From Alphaproteobacteria bacterium (lineage in GTDB: Bacteria; Pseudomonadota; Alphaproteobacteria; UBA8366; Aestuariispiraceae), in the NCBI GenBank assembly GCA_006844765.1, contig SPJV01000151.1, positions 1 through 25,530 on the forward strand: DNA of 25,530 bases, in the 5' to 3' direction. Under the pieces are notes generated by a model, which ran no database searches, was not told where the DNA came from, and saw nothing but the letters and a program-made list of their open reading frames with translations. The position numbers and the translations under genes are program-made. Positions 7,346 to 15,741 of the stretch are shown here, in pieces; within the stretch, counting starts at the first letter, position 1, and each line of letters begins with the position of its first letter.

Positions 7346-8203
7346 ATGGTTGGCCTCTATTCCAGGGTTACCCTTGTCTGTGGCGCGCTGATCGTCTTCA
7401 CCGCCGTCGCGGGGCTAATAGGCGGTTGGGACGATGCGGTGATGCAGACCCTGGTCGTCGCGATCAAGCCGACCAATCACCTCTATGACGGCTTCAGAAT
7501 TTGGATATCCCTAGCTGTGTTCGGGATGTTTCTGATCTGGGTCGGTGTGTATCTTTCTAGACATTACCGATATGCAAGTTCTCTCCCGGCCTTTCAGGCG
7601 CCGATCCTTTGGGGGGCGAGCCTTGCCGTCACGCCGATCTTCCTCAGCGCGCATCATGGATGGGGATGGGTGCCGGAATTCTGGTTCCTGGAAGATGGAC
7701 CCTTTGAGTATCTGACCGTTGCTATTCTGATTGTCGTTGCCGGTCTGGCATTGATGGGGTTAAGTCGGTCCTGGTCTCGCCTGGAAAAATCAGAGCGGGC
7801 CTTGTTGATCATCTTTGCAATTGGCCTGCTTTTCCTTGCGGGGGAGGAGGCATCCTGGGGGCAGCGGATCATCGGCATTGAAACGCCGGAGAAACTGAAG
7901 GCCAGCAATCATCAGGGCGAATTGAACGTCCACAATCTGTTTTTGGGGTGGAATGAGATTTTGCGGATGGTTATTGCCTGCTTTCTCTCTGCGATTGTTA
8001 TTCTGCTGCACCGGGACGCCATTCCCGGGTTGCGGGGGCGTCTGGCCATTCTGAAGCCGGATGACCGCTTCTTTTGGTTCCCGCTGATCCTGATCCCGTC
8101 CCATCTGTATGATGAGTGGTTTGAGCAGGTCGTTTCCTTCGCGATCATGAGCTACGGGCTCCTCCTCTATCGGCGGCTTGCCCGTCCTGTTGAGGTGGCT
8201 TGA
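7346..8203 (+). CDS. Uncharacterised polytopic membrane protein with GEEASWGQR motif
   Basis: Function unknown. It has 285 residues with about seven hydrophobic segments (about 8-27, 52-70, 86-101, 120-139, 151-166, 205-221 and 243-275). Polar motifs stand out against this: FLEDGPFEYLT (115-124), GEEASWGQRIIGIETPE (166-182), then NHQGELNVHN (188-197) and SHLYDEWFEQ near the end. I recognise the EDG...E / GEExSWGQR / N-Q-E-x-N-x-HN pattern from a widespread family of unnamed bacterial membrane proteins. Conserved Glu, His and Asn at membrane borders suggest an enzyme or ion-binding protein rather than a plain channel, but this is inference. It starts seven bases after hpnM, and its stop overlaps the MFS start (TGATG), so the three plus-strand genes look like one operon. 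Confidence 0.75.
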   Translation: MVGLYSRVTLVCGALIVFTAVAGLIGGWDDAVMQTLVVAIKPTNHLYDGFRIWISLAVFGMFLIWVGVYLSRHYRYASSLPAFQAPILWGASLAVTPIFLSAHHGWGWVPEFWFLEDGPFEYLTVAILIVVAGLALMGLSRSWSRLEKSERALLIIFAIGLLFLAGEEASWGQRIIGIETPEKLKASNHQGELNVHNLFLGWNEILRMVIACFLSAIVILLHRDAIPGLRGRLAILKPDDRFFWFPLILIPSHLYDEWFEQVVSFAIMSYGLLLYRRLARPVEVA

Positions 8204-9465
8204 TGTCGAAGGAGGCTCCGACGGGGCGATTGACCAGGCACTACGCGGCCTTCGGGCTGGGCTGCCTGTTTTTCGCCTATGCTTTCCTGCAGCGGGTTGC
8301 GCCCAGCGTCATGACCGAGGAATTGATGCGGGACTTCGCTGTCGGGGGCGCTGCGCTAGGATCGCTTAGCGCGTTCTATTTCTACGCCTATGCGTCCATT
8401 CAGGTGCCGGTCGGAGTTCTGGTGGACCGATATGGGCCAAGACGTCTTCTGGCTGGCGCGCTGTTGGTTTGCGCTGCCGGCAGTATACTCTTTGCCGGTT
8501 CGGACAGTCTGTTCATTGCCGGTATCGGACGGGCGATTATCGGTGCCACCGTAGCGTTCGGTTTCGTTGGGACGATCACGATCGCAGCGCATTGGTTACC
8601 GGCGCGTCAATTCCCGGTTCTCGTCGGTCTCGTCCAATCAACCGGCATGGCGGGCGCCATCGCCGGACAGGCGCCGCTCAGTCTCGCGGTTGAGGCTGGC
8701 GGCTGGCGCATGACGATCTATGCGATGGCGGCACTTGGCGTTGTCTTGGGCACGGCTATCTTTCTGGTGGCGCGGGACAAGAAGGGTGGGTTATCGGAAG
8801 GCGGAAGCATCCTTGGTGGCCTCAAGCAAGTTATCGGACGGCGTCAGAGTTGGTTATGCGCGTTTATCGGTTTCACCCTGACCGCCCCCATGCTGGCCTT
8901 CAATGGCCTTTGGGCAGTGCCCTGGCTCGTTCAGACCCGTGGATTCGAGACGACCGAGGCAGGTTTTCTTGCTTCCATCGTCTTTTTCGGATGGATGGTC
9001 GGCAGCCCCCTCTATGGTTGGGTGAGCGAGGGGGTGGGGCGGCGGAAGCCGTTTTTCCTGGCCGGCCTGAGCGTCGCGGCGCTGACCCTGGCAGCGTTGA
9101 TTTATCTACCGATCCAGAATGCCTATGTGATCGGTCTGCTGATGTTCATTAATGGCATGTCCGGCTGTTCTTTGGTTCTGTGCTTCGCGAATGTCCGGGA
9201 AGTAAACCGGCCCGCTAATGCCGGTGCGGCGATGGGGTTGGTCAATATGATGGTCGTCGGGTCCGGCGCCGTCTTCCAGCCGGTGCTCGGTGTACTGCTC
9301 GACCTATTCTGGGATGGTGCCAGCGTTGACGGCGTTCGGATCTATTCCGAAAGCGCCTATGGGCTTGCTTTCGCCAGCCTCTTTATCAGCTATGGGGTGG
9401 GATTGCTGGCGGCTTGCGTGTTACGGGAAACCTATTGCCGCCCCCTGGATCAAGACACCGCATAG
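8203..9465 (+). CDS. Major facilitator superfamily transporter
   Basis: An inner-membrane MFS transporter, 420 residues, about 12 helices. The loop 2-3 signature is GVLVDRYGPRRLLAG (motif A form D-R-x-G-x-R-R). The second half carries a related loop, GWVSEGVGRRKPFFLAG, as expected from the MFS internal duplication. The N-terminus AFGLGCLFFAYAFLQRVAPSV resembles the nitrate/nitrite or hexuronate-type branch, but the substrate cannot be read. ATG 8203 shares one base with the previous stop (TGATG) and has GAGGTGG before it; a TTG one codon earlier is less likely. The last 45 bases overlap the 3' end of chrA on the other strand, so the two transcripts are complementary at their ends. Confidence 0.9.
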   Translation: MSKEAPTGRLTRHYAAFGLGCLFFAYAFLQRVAPSVMTEELMRDFAVGGAALGSLSAFYFYAYASIQVPVGVLVDRYGPRRLLAGALLVCAAGSILFAGSDSLFIAGIGRAIIGATVAFGFVGTITIAAHWLPARQFPVLVGLVQSTGMAGAIAGQAPLSLAVEAGGWRMTIYAMAALGVVLGTAIFLVARDKKGGLSEGGSILGGLKQVIGRRQSWLCAFIGFTLTAPMLAFNGLWAVPWLVQTRGFETTEAGFLASIVFFGWMVGSPLYGWVSEGVGRRKPFFLAGLSVAALTLAALIYLPIQNAYVIGLLMFINGMSGCSLVLCFANVREVNRPANAGAAMGLVNMMVVGSGAVFQPVLGVLLDLFWDGASVDGVRIYSESAYGLAFASLFISYGVGLLAACVLRETYCRPLDQDTA

Positions 9466-10803
9466 CGCGCCGGCGATCAGCAGACGTCCCACACCATAGT
9501 ATTTTGTGAAAACAGCTCCGATCGCGAGCGTACTTAGGATCGCGGCAGCCAGATCGAAACTCTGCCAATCCGGCGCGGGTAGCGAAAACATCATCCAGTT
9601 CAGGTTGCCCACCTCTGCAAAGATCACATGAAGGGCAAACCAGACAGCCAGATTCAAGATAACCCCAACAACAGCAGCCGTGATCGCAGCCAGCGCCGCT
9701 GAGAGGCCGGCATGCCCGCGCAGCCGCTCGACAAAGGGCGCCCCGATAAAGATCCACAGGAAACAGGGCGCGAAGGTAACCCAGATGGTGATCAAGGCAC
9801 CCAGGGATCCGGCGGCCAAGGGCGGTAGCTCTCCCGCATCGCGATAGGCCCCTAGGAAACCGACGAACTGAGTAACCATGATCAGCGGCCCCGGTGTCGT
9901 TTCCGCCAATCCCAGCCCGTCCAGCATCTCCCCCGGTTTCAACCAGCCATGGGTGTCGACAGCAGCTTGTGCGACATAGGCCAGCACGGCATAGGCACCG
10001 CCGAAGGTCACAACTGCCATCTTTGAAAAGAACAAGGCGATTTCGCTGAAGACATGATCGACGCCCAATGTAGCAACAAGTGCGACGACGGGACCGAGCC
10101 AAAGCACCAGGAATAAGAGGCAAAGCGGCAAGGACAGCCCTTGCCGCGTGTCGCTGTCTCCATTCCCTAGCAAGGTTTCCGCATCATCCACGCCATCCTT
10201 TGCGGCACCATGACCGCCGCCGGTAAAGGCATCCCAACCAATGCGGCTCGTCAGATAGCCGATCAGCCCGGCGCCCAGCACAATGACGGGGAAGGCGATG
10301 TCGAGTGCGAAAATCCCGATGAACGCTGCGGCGGCCAGTGCGATGGGCGCACGACCCTTCAGCGCCTTTGATCCGATCCGTAGGACAGCGGCGAGGACGA
10401 TGGCGAGTACTGCCGCCTTCAGACCGAAGAACAGACCTTCGATATACCAGAGGGCACCGTGAACGACGTAGATATAGCTCAGTCCGAGGATCGCCAGAGC
10501 GCCCGGCAGGACGAACAGGACCCCGGCAATGATCCCGCCCAGCGACCGATGCATCAGCCAACCGATATAGACGGTCAGCTGTTGTGCTTCCGGCCCCGGC
10601 AGCAACATGCAGAAGTTAAGCGCATGCAGGAACCGCTTCTCCCCCAGCCAGCGCTTTTCTTCGACCAGGATGCGGTGCATCACGGCAATCTGGCCCGCCG
10701 GCCCGCCAAAACTCATCGCTGCGATCCGCGTCCAAACCGTTACGGCTTCCCAAAGGCTTGGCCATGCGCGCCCGTCCGCGCCGCGCTGTGTTTCTACCGT
10801 CAT
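9421..10803 (-). CDS. chrA: Chromate transporter ChrA (two-domain type)
   Basis: An inner-membrane chromate efflux protein of the long-chain CHR family, 460 residues. Both CHR halves are present. The N-half has SFGGPAGQIAVMHR (31-44) and LLPGPEAQQL (67-76), the two diagnostic motifs. The C-half has VTFGGAYAVLAYVAQ and LAETTPGPLIMVTQFVGF. The acidic linker between the halves (about 220-245) is cytoplasmic. ATG 10803 is chosen over an in-frame ATG at 10845: it has AGAGGCGG about eight bases before it, starts two bases after the upstream gene's stop, and gives a normal N-terminus. It forms an operon with the rhodanese-ChrB-like gene. It overlaps the MFS gene by 45 bases tail to tail, leaving no room for a separate terminator. 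Confidence 0.93.
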   Translation of the reverse strand: MTVETQRGADGRAWPSLWEAVTVWTRIAAMSFGGPAGQIAVMHRILVEEKRWLGEKRFLHALNFCMLLPGPEAQQLTVYIGWLMHRSLGGIIAGVLFVLPGALAILGLSYIYVVHGALWYIEGLFFGLKAAVLAIVLAAVLRIGSKALKGRAPIALAAAAFIGIFALDIAFPVIVLGAGLIGYLTSRIGWDAFTGGGHGAAKDGVDDAETLLGNGDSDTRQGLSLPLCLLFLVLWLGPVVALVATLGVDHVFSEIALFFSKMAVVTFGGAYAVLAYVAQAAVDTHGWLKPGEMLDGLGLAETTPGPLIMVTQFVGFLGAYRDAGELPPLAAGSLGALITIWVTFAPCFLWIFIGAPFVERLRGHAGLSAALAAITAAVVGVILNLAVWFALHVIFAEVGNLNWMMFSLPAPDWQSFDLAAAILSTLAIGAVFTKYYGVGRLLIAGALCGVLIQGAAIGFP

Positions 10804-10805
10804 GA

Positions 10806-11645
10806 TTATGCCGCCTCTGTTTCGGTTTGGTCTATCGCCCAGCAATAAAGCGCATCGAAGAGCCCCATACTGCGCTCTAACTGTTGCAGATCGTCGGGGT
10901 ATATCTGCGCAAACCCGTATGATACTGCAAGCAGTCCCGCGGTTTCTGCGGCGATGTCCGATGCGTTTTCCTGGGGGCTGGCGCTCGCTCCCCGAACAAT
11001 GCGGGCCATATAGTGCAGGGCGGCGGTGGAGAGTGTGAGATCGGCCAATAACTGATCAAAGCCATTTTTGGCGGAGCTAGTGTCACTTGCTGAATGCGGC
11101 AGCGCGAATTTTGTGGCGCCAAATCGCTCCGCAACACCGTCGATCTGGTCTTCTTCTACGAACAGGATGGCTGCAGCGGGATCAACGAAGCGGCGGATCA
11201 ACCAGGAACAGGCAACCCCTTCAAGCGACTGATTGCCAGCCGAGGGGCGGCTTCTGGTCACCCAATGTGTCCGGCCCAAAGGATCGCGTGTCGGCAATTG
11301 TGTTTCGGGGATGAGGGGCAGACCAGCGGCACGCCAGCCCTGAAATCCCCCTTCCAGAGCCCAGGCGCGTGCACCAGCCAGACGCAGATACGCCGCCGCC
11401 CCTTGCGAGATTTTGAGGCCCTTGTCACAGATGACGATGACATCCTGCCCTGCATAGTCGGCTGCCCAATCCGCCGCCGTGAGCCCCGGGCGCCGAAACG
11501 AGCCGGGGATAAAACTGGGGCCGGCATTAAAGTCGTCATCAATCCGCCCGTCGATCAGGACAGGACAATCCGGCGACCCGATGCACCTCGCCAGCACATC
11601 TATCGAAACCATCGTCGTTGAAGAGAAATCAAAATTTGAGCGCAT
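10806..11645 (-). CDS. Rhodanese-ChrB_C fusion protein (chromate resistance/sulfurtransferase)
   Basis: A 279-residue two-domain cytoplasmic protein. Residues about 12-115 are a rhodanese domain: VLIDGRIDDDFNAG, then the active loop CDKGLKIS with Cys73 and the C-terminal ALEGGFQGWRAAGLPL. Residues about 125-275 match the C-terminal domain of ChrB ('chromate resistance'), with HWVTRSRP, VACSWLIRRFVDP (Cys146, Arg151, Arg152) and YPDDLQQLERSMGLFDALYCW. ATG 11645 has AGGAGG nine bases before it, so the longer reading from 11690 is rejected. It lies two bases before chrA. ChrB proteins sense chromate or help resist it; the role of the rhodanese part is unknown, and sulfite/sulfate-related chemistry is a guess. 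No DNA-binding domain is visible. Confidence 0.85.
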   Translation of the reverse strand: MRSNFDFSSTTMVSIDVLARCIGSPDCPVLIDGRIDDDFNAGPSFIPGSFRRPGLTAADWAADYAGQDVIVICDKGLKISQGAAAYLRLAGARAWALEGGFQGWRAAGLPLIPETQLPTRDPLGRTHWVTRSRPSAGNQSLEGVACSWLIRRFVDPAAAILFVEEDQIDGVAERFGATKFALPHSASDTSSAKNGFDQLLADLTLSTAALHYMARIVRGASASPQENASDIAAETAGLLAVSYGFAQIYPDDLQQLERSMGLFDALYCWAIDQTETEAA

Positions 11646-11768
11646 GCCTGCGTTCCTCCTGGATAACCAAGGAACGCGATTCTTGGGCACGCCTTACCGG
11701 CACGAACGCCTAACGGGGAGATCGCATGTCCCCTACAAATCTGACTTAAGCCGGAATCGATGCCGTCG

Positions 11769-12116
11769 TCAAGCGACGGAGAAACTTTCACCACAGCCGC
11801 AGCGGGCGGTTTCATTGGGGTTGGTGAAGGTGAAGCCGGATTCCAGTTTGGAGGTTTCGTAATCGATTTCGGCGCCGATCAGGAACATGACGGCGGCCGG
11901 ATCGATAAGGATCTTAGCGCCGTCGATATCGACTTCTTCTTCGAACTGGCGTTTTTCCTTGGCGTATTCAACGACATAAGAAAGACCGGAACAGCCCTTT
12001 GAGGAAACACCGACCCGCAGGCCGATGACGCTGTCACCGCCTTTTGACATCAGGTGGCGGACGCGGTCTGCAGCGGCGTCGGTCAGGTTTACGACTGGTT
12101 TGGAAGGATCAAACAT
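11769..12116 (-). CDS. sufA: Fe-S cluster A-type carrier SufA (HesB/IscA family)
   Basis: An A-type carrier that takes Fe-S clusters from the SufBCD scaffold to target proteins, 115 residues. The three ligand cysteines are Cys42 in SSKGCSGLSY and Cys106/Cys108 in ARCGCGESF. The fold core is LTDAAADRVRHLM, IGLRVGVSSKGCSG, and ILIDPAAVMFLIGAEIDYE; the C-terminal SGFTFTNPN is standard. It is the last gene of the operon, 14 bases after sufT. It could be called ErpA or IscA by homology, but the position fits SufA. About 120 bases without a gene follow, with no convincing terminator. Confidence 0.92.
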   Translation of the reverse strand: MFDPSKPVVNLTDAAADRVRHLMSKGGDSVIGLRVGVSSKGCSGLSYVVEYAKEKRQFEEEVDIDGAKILIDPAAVMFLIGAEIDYETSKLESGFTFTNPNETARCGCGESFSVA

Positions 12117-12130
12117 AGCTCTGTCTCACA

Positions 12131-12601
12131 TCAGTAAATATCGAGGGCGAGGCGTGCATCCTCGGACATCATATCGGGTCTCCAGGGCGGATTCCAAGTC
12201 AGGGTCACCGTTGTGACGCCAACCCCGGCAACGCCAGAGACCGCATCGGCGACCTGCTGCGGCATCTCTCCTGCCACGGGGCAGGCGGGTGCGGTGAGTG
12301 TCATCACCACATCAACATCGCCCTTGTCGTCCATCTCGCAGGAATAGATCAGGCCCAGATCATAGATATTCACCGGAATTTCCGGGTCATAGACACTGCG
12401 TAGCGCGTCTTCGACCGCTTCCGGCTGGGCTGTTTCCACACCCTCTTCCAAGGGCTGACCGCTCAGCGCCTGAGTGCCTTCTTCGGCGGATGGCCCAGCC
12501 CCTAGAAACCCCAGATAGGGATGGGTCAGGTCGGCCGCGGTTTCCGGCGCCGGGGCATCGGTCTCGTTACCTTGATCTGTCATAGCGCTCTCGCTCATCA
12601 T
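12131..12601 (-). CDS. sufT: SUF system assembly protein SufT (DUF59/MIP18 family)
   Basis: A DUF59/MIP18-family Fe-S maturation factor, 156 residues from the chosen start. The DUF59 domain spans about residues 60-150: EDALRSVYDPEIPVNIYDLGLIY, then LTAPACPVAGEMP with the conserved Cys107 and the end LTWNPPWRPDMMSEDAR. The first 60 residues are acidic, rich in Glu, Ala and Pro, and probably disordered; many SufT proteins carry such a variable head. The start is uncertain: TTG 12622, ATG 12601, 12598 and 12583 are all in frame. I prefer 12601 because AGGGA lies about ten bases before it. It lies between sufS and sufA, as in many alphaproteobacterial suf operons. Confidence 0.88.
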   Translation of the reverse strand: MMSESAMTDQGNETDAPAPETAADLTHPYLGFLGAGPSAEEGTQALSGQPLEEGVETAQPEAVEDALRSVYDPEIPVNIYDLGLIYSCEMDDKGDVDVVMTLTAPACPVAGEMPQQVADAVSGVAGVGVTTVTLTWNPPWRPDMMSEDARLALDIY

Positions 12602-12628
12602 ACTGTCTTTGTCCCTATCCAAACCATA

Positions 12629-13882
12629 TCACCCAAAGATCGCGTTCACTTTTTCCAACGCATTGCCCAGGGTGTCGATTTCAGCCCGTGTGTTGTAAAG
12701 CCCCATCGATGCGCGCGCTGTGCCCCCGACACCCATGCGAACCATCAAAGGCTCAGCGCAGTGATGGCCGGCGCGGATGGCCACGCCTTCCTGATCGATG
12801 ATGGTTGCCACGTCATGCGGATGCGCGCCATCCATGGTGAAGGAAACCACGGCGGTCTTATCCGGTGCCGTCCCGATGAAGTTCAGCCCCTTCACCGCAG
12901 AAAGCCGCTGCATGGCATAGCTTAGCAGATCACGCTCATGGGCGGCGATGCGATCCAGGCCGATGCTGGAGACATAATCAATCGCGGCGCCCAGACCGAT
13001 AGCCTGCACCATCGGCGGCGTTCCTGCTTCGAACTTGGCCGGCAGCTCTGCCCAGGTGGTTTTGGCATAAGTAACTTGGGCGATCATGTCGCCACCCCCC
13101 ATGAAGGGCGGCATCATATCCAACACGGCTTCCTTGCCATAGAGAACCCCAATGCCGGAGGGGCCATAGAGCTTGTGCCCGGTGAAGACATAGAAGTCGC
13201 AATCCAGCGCCTGAACATCGACCGCCATATGCATCACGGCTTGAGAGCCATCGAACATCACCTTGGCGCCAACCGCGTGGGCGGCGTCAACGATCCGCTT
13301 AGCGGGTGTGACCGTGCCCAGGACGTTGGAGACATGGGTAATCGCGACCAACTTGGTCTTAGGCGACAACAGCTTCTCGAATTCATCAATCAGAAATGCA
13401 CCATCGTCGGAGATCGGGGCGATGGTCAGGACGATCCCCAACTCATCCCGCAGGATCTGCCATGGCACGATGTTGGAGTGATGCTCCATGTCAGAGATGA
13501 TCACCTCATCCCCGGCTTTCATCAGTCCGCGACCGAAGGAATAGGCGACCAGATTGATCGCACCCGTCGCATTGCCGGTGAAGATGATTTCCCGCTCTGA
13601 TGAGGCATTCAGAAAGGCGCGGGTTTTCTCCCGCGCCGCTTCATAGGCGGCTGTGGTGCGCTCTGAAAAGTCATAGGCACCACGATGCACATTGGCATAA
13701 CAATGCTCATAGCTATACCGGACCGCGTCGATTACGGCCTGAGGCTTCTGGGCGGATGCGCCATTATCCAGGAAGCAAAGGGGCTTTCCACGCACGGTTT
13801 CCGACAGGATCGGAAAGTCGGCACGCAGTGCATCGACATCATAGTCATTTGTAAGGGGCAGGGCGGCTTCAGCACTCATCAT
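12629..13882 (-). CDS. sufS: Cysteine desulfurase SufS
   Basis: A class II PLP-dependent cysteine desulfurase, 417 residues (usual about 405-415). It removes sulfur from cysteine and holds it as a persulfide that SufE accepts. The PLP lysine is Lys237 in FTGHKLYGPSG. The catalytic cysteine is Cys375 in RAGHHCAEPLM, in the short loop typical of SufS rather than IscS. His134-His135 in DMEHHSN and Gln214 in FDGSQAV are cofactor contacts. The start ATG overlaps the sufD stop by four bases (ATGA), so it is translationally coupled. The required partner sufE is at 1282-1704. Confidence 0.96.
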   Translation of the reverse strand: MMSAEAALPLTNDYDVDALRADFPILSETVRGKPLCFLDNGASAQKPQAVIDAVRYSYEHCYANVHRGAYDFSERTTAAYEAAREKTRAFLNASSEREIIFTGNATGAINLVAYSFGRGLMKAGDEVIISDMEHHSNIVPWQILRDELGIVLTIAPISDDGAFLIDEFEKLLSPKTKLVAITHVSNVLGTVTPAKRIVDAAHAVGAKVMFDGSQAVMHMAVDVQALDCDFYVFTGHKLYGPSGIGVLYGKEAVLDMMPPFMGGGDMIAQVTYAKTTWAELPAKFEAGTPPMVQAIGLGAAIDYVSSIGLDRIAAHERDLLSYAMQRLSAVKGLNFIGTAPDKTAVVSFTMDGAHPHDVATIIDQEGVAIRAGHHCAEPLMVRMGVGGTARASMGLYNTRAEIDTLGNALEKVNAIFG

Positions 13883-14973
13883 CGGTCTCCCAATCGGGTG
13901 GTTAGATGGGCGCGGAAAACGTCACGGATCGCCATATCCGAAATTCCGGACAGGCTCTGCATTAAAAAGGCTTCGGTCAGCATTGCCCGGGCGTGATCCT
14001 CTGGAATGCCGCGGGCGCGGAGATAGAACAGCTGGTTCTGATCAATCGCACCGACTGTGGCGCCATGGGCGCATTGCACGTCGTCGGCATAGATTTCCAG
14101 TTCCGGCTTTGCATCAACTTCCGCCTTGGGGGAAAGCAAAAGGGCCTTGTGCTGCTGCTGGCCATCGGTTCCCTGAGCGTCTTTTGCGACCAGAACTTTG
14201 CCCTGGAACACACCCCGGCTTTCGCCATCCAGCACGCCCCGGAAATCCTGCAGGCTTCGGGCATTGGCGGCGTTATGGACGACAAGAGTGGTGTTATCGA
14301 TATGCGACGAATCACGCCCGACATAGGCGCCTCCCAGACGGGCGAATCCGTGTTCTCCCGCCAAGGTCACCGTCGCTTCCCGCCGCGTCAGGCCAAGGCC
14401 TGTCTGCAAGGCGAAGCCGTCATATTCGGCGCCTTGGTCCAGCGTCACATCGATGCGGGACAGCGTGAAACCGGCGGCGGATTCATCGAACAAGGCAGCA
14501 TGCTTGATCACTGCATCACGCGGTGCCTCGATTGAAATGCGCGGCATGCACAGCGTATTGCCGGTCCCTATCGCCGTGTGACTTTCTATCAGTGCGTAGT
14601 GCTGCCCGGCCTTTGCCGCCAGAGAAAGCTTTGGCGAGGACGCGAAGGCTTCCCCGTCAATCGCCGTGGAAACAAAGGCCAGATGAAGCGGGCGGCCCGG
14701 GCGCGGAGCAATCTCAATCCCCTCAGGCATCACGCTAATAATGTCGGATGTTTCATCAGAGACAACCGGGTTGCCATCGACGAAAACCAGGGTGTCCGCG
14801 TCAATCTCGGCAAGTGGACCAGTTTCGGAAAGCCGTTGCGCACGCGCTGCTGGAGCTGATGTCCAGCCGGCCCCTTCTGCAACGGCACCGATCGCTTTCA
14901 GATCCGTGTATTTCCAACCCTCTTCGCGCCGGGTCGGCAGATCAGACAGGAAGTTTTCAATCTCCTTTGTCAT
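13879..14973 (-). CDS. sufD: Fe-S cluster scaffold subunit SufD
   Basis: SufD is the SufB paralogue in the SufBC2D scaffold, 364 residues. The N-terminal REEGWKYTDLK (17-26) is a hallmark. The core beta-helix follows, with GVLDGESRGVFQGKVLVAKDAQGTDG and the C-terminal YADDVQCAHGATVGAIDQNQLFYLRARGI. His303 in CAHGA matches the His that helps form the nascent cluster with SufB in E. coli. The end (RAMLTEAFLMQSL) is the SufC-binding helix region. It starts three bases after the sufC stop and shares four bases with sufS. Confidence 0.95.
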   Translation of the reverse strand: MTKEIENFLSDLPTRREEGWKYTDLKAIGAVAEGAGWTSAPAARAQRLSETGPLAEIDADTLVFVDGNPVVSDETSDIISVMPEGIEIAPRPGRPLHLAFVSTAIDGEAFASSPKLSLAAKAGQHYALIESHTAIGTGNTLCMPRISIEAPRDAVIKHAALFDESAAGFTLSRIDVTLDQGAEYDGFALQTGLGLTRREATVTLAGEHGFARLGGAYVGRDSSHIDNTTLVVHNAANARSLQDFRGVLDGESRGVFQGKVLVAKDAQGTDGQQQHKALLLSPKAEVDAKPELEIYADDVQCAHGATVGAIDQNQLFYLRARGIPEDHARAMLTEAFLMQSLSGISDMAIRDVFRAHLTTRLGDR

Positions 14974-14976
14974 GGA

Positions 14977-15729
14977 TCAGGCCGCATCCACGAATTCAGC
15001 ATAGCCGGATTTCTCAAGCTCCAAGGCAAGGGACTTGTCGCCGCTTTTCACGATGCGCCCGGCGGAGAGCACATGCACATGATCCGGAACGATATAGTCG
15101 AGAAGGCGCTGGTAGTGCGTGATGACCAGGAAAGACCGGTTCTCATCCCGCAGCCGATTGACGCCATCAGACACGACTTTCAGCGCGTCGATGTCCAGAC
15201 CGGAATCGGTCTCGTCCAGGATTGCCATGCGTGGCTCCAGGACCGCCATTTGCAGCGTCTCATTGCGTTTCTTTTCCCCGCCGGAGAAGCCGACATTAAC
15301 AGCGCGCTTCAGCATGTCGTCCGGCATGTTAAGCTCTTTGGCTTTCTTGCGGACGGCCTTAACGAATTCCAATGCATCCAGTTCTTCGAGGCCTTGATGC
15401 TTCCGCTTGGCGTTCAACGCGTGCTTCAGGAAGGTCGTGTTGGTAACGCCCGGCAGCTCAACAGGGTATTGAAAGGCAAGGAACAATCCTTCGCGGGCCC
15501 GTTCATCGGCGTCCAATTCCAACAGGTCCTGCCCGTCGAACGTAACAGAACCGCCGGTGACCTCATATCCATCCCGACCGGCAAGCGCATAGGACAGTGT
15601 TGATTTGCCGGAGCCATTGGGTCCCATGATCGCATGGACCTCACCGGGGCCGATCTCCAGATCAATGCCCTTCAGGATGGGTTTCTCATCGACTTCGACA
15701 GCGAAATTTTTAATGCTGAGTAATGACAT
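14977..15729 (-). CDS. sufC: Fe-S assembly ATPase SufC
   Basis: A cytoplasmic ABC-type ATPase that drives conformational change in the SufB-SufD scaffold, 250 residues. Walker A is GPNGSGKS (36-43), the Q-loop is AFQYPVELPG (85-94), the signature is FSGGEKKRNE (148-157), Walker B is MAILDETDSGLD (168-179) and the switch His is His205 in VITHYQRLL. GEKKR after the signature, and the absence of membrane partners, are typical of SufC and not of transporter ATPases. It lies 12 bases after sufB and three bases before sufD. Confidence 0.97.
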   Translation of the reverse strand: MSLLSIKNFAVEVDEKPILKGIDLEIGPGEVHAIMGPNGSGKSTLSYALAGRDGYEVTGGSVTFDGQDLLELDADERAREGLFLAFQYPVELPGVTNTTFLKHALNAKRKHQGLEELDALEFVKAVRKKAKELNMPDDMLKRAVNVGFSGGEKKRNETLQMAVLEPRMAILDETDSGLDIDALKVVSDGVNRLRDENRSFLVITHYQRLLDYIVPDHVHVLSAGRIVKSGDKSLALELEKSGYAEFVDAA

Positions 15730-15741
15730 GGTCTGTTGTTC

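Noticed and set aside
9386..10123. 245-codon minus-strand frame inside chrA
   Set aside because: It is the same-strand shifted frame of chrA, rich in Arg and Cys, and lacks any membrane or domain pattern.
11646..11768. Terminator after sufA
   Set aside because: Only a five-base GGGGA/TCCCC pairing with a nine-base loop is present, without a T-run on the minus strand.
12938..13600. 220-codon plus-strand open frame
   Set aside because: Antisense to sufS. It mirrors the conserved PLP and catalytic motifs of the opposite strand and has no features of its own.
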